64,000 nt of DNA from Cryobacterium frigoriphilum (lineage in GTDB: Bacteria; Actinomycetota; Actinomycetes; Actinomycetales; Microbacteriaceae): assembly GCF_004403305.1 (NCBI RefSeq), contig NZ_SOHE01000013.1, positions 62,001 to 126,000 of the forward strand, given 5' to 3'. Position numbers and translations under genes: made by a program. This document shows positions 63,777-64,000 of this stretch, in pieces. The notes beneath the pieces were generated by a model. That model did not search any database, was not told the origin of the DNA, and saw nothing but the letters and a program-made list of their open reading frames with translations. Each line of letters opens with the position of its first letter. Positions within the stretch are counted from its first letter, which is position 1.

Positions 63777-64000
63777 TTACTCCTCGTCCAGGATGGCGGG
63801 CACCCGGAATTTATCGCCGGCGCGCGCGGGCGCTCCGGACAGGGCCTGCTCGACAGAAAGCGAGGGCACGACAACGTCTTCACGGAACACATTGGTCAGC
63901 GGCATCGGGTGGCTGGTCGCCGGCACGTCGGCGGTCGCGACCTCTTGCACCTTGGCCACGGAGTCGACGATCTGGCCGAGGTCGATGGTGAGGTTCGTGA
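63777..64000 (-). CDS. gatC: amidotransferase subunit GatC (5' end beyond window)
   Basis: C-terminal 74 codons are visible in frame to the window edge (NLTIDLGQIVDSVAKVQEVA ... DKFRVPAILDEE). Ends with the family's FRVPAILDEE. A GTG at 63959 could look like a start, but the family is about 95-100 residues long and the frame stays open upstream, so the true start lies outside. Confidence 0.9.
   Translation of the reverse strand, partial: TNLTIDLGQIVDSVAKVQEVATADVPATSHPMPLTNVFREDVVVPSLSVEQALSGAPARAGDKFRVPAILDEE

Overview
The window is 64 kb of high-GC chromosomal DNA from an actinobacterium, most likely a member of the Microbacteriaceae. Three things point this way: the gene content (tig-clpP1-clpP2-clpX, GatCAB, oligoribonuclease, a mycothiol-type DsbA-like protein, a DUF6993 lipoprotein beside ettA, a PrmC-related methyltransferase); the very high GC; and the many genes with a TANNNT -10 hexamer exactly six bases before the start codon and no ribosome binding site, as expected for leaderless mRNAs. 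The taxonomic call is inference. There is no rRNA, CRISPR array, prophage or insertion sequence.

Layout. 1-4.1 kb: a truncated AMP-forming ligase, a methyltransferase and an M3 peptidase, followed by a noncoding island of degenerate ~19-bp repeats (4.18-4.55 kb). 4.6-9.1 kb: the protein quality-control block tig, clpP1, clpP2, clpX, then tRNA-Pro and tRNA-Gly. 9.5-14.4 kb: mixed housekeeping genes and a copper oxidase lipoprotein. 14.6-24.9 kb is the surface-structure region. It holds a three-gene SipW/TasA-like operon (two fibre-type substrates and a signal peptidase whose own C-terminus looks like a third substrate), two large intergenic hairpins, and a complete Tad/Flp pilus operon (flp, flp, tadE, tadG, cpaB, cpaE/tadZ, cpaF/tadA, tadB, tadC) without its prepilin peptidase.

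25-38 kb: amidohydrolase, PaiB-like protein, Nei glycosylase, RpiB, anion symporter, DsbA-like protein, MHS transporter, an unusual zinc-ribbon SDR protein, a lipoprotein, a membrane protein and a DUF2332 protein. 38-53 kb: aminopeptidase N, MscS channel, truncated globin, TesB, Rieske lipoprotein, 4HBT thioesterase, EttA, a short SSB, MsrA, NadE, thioredoxin-like protein, oligoribonuclease, tRNA-Arg and tRNA-His, a small zincin and a carboxypeptidase-like protein with a degenerate KTG box.

53.7-57.5 kb: a TPP-riboswitch-controlled ECF importer (YkoE-YkoD-YkoC type) for thiamine or its precursor, with an overlapping P-loop kinase. 57.5-64 kb: a tiny membrane protein, a GerW/YtfJ-like protein, DNA polymerase IV, a ferritin-like/VIT fusion protein, and gatB, gatA and partial gatC. 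The most noteworthy items are the signal peptidase-substrate fusion, the noncoding repeat island, the pervasive leaderless promoter architecture, in-frame simple repeats in pilus ATPases, and two enzymes with altered catalytic motifs.
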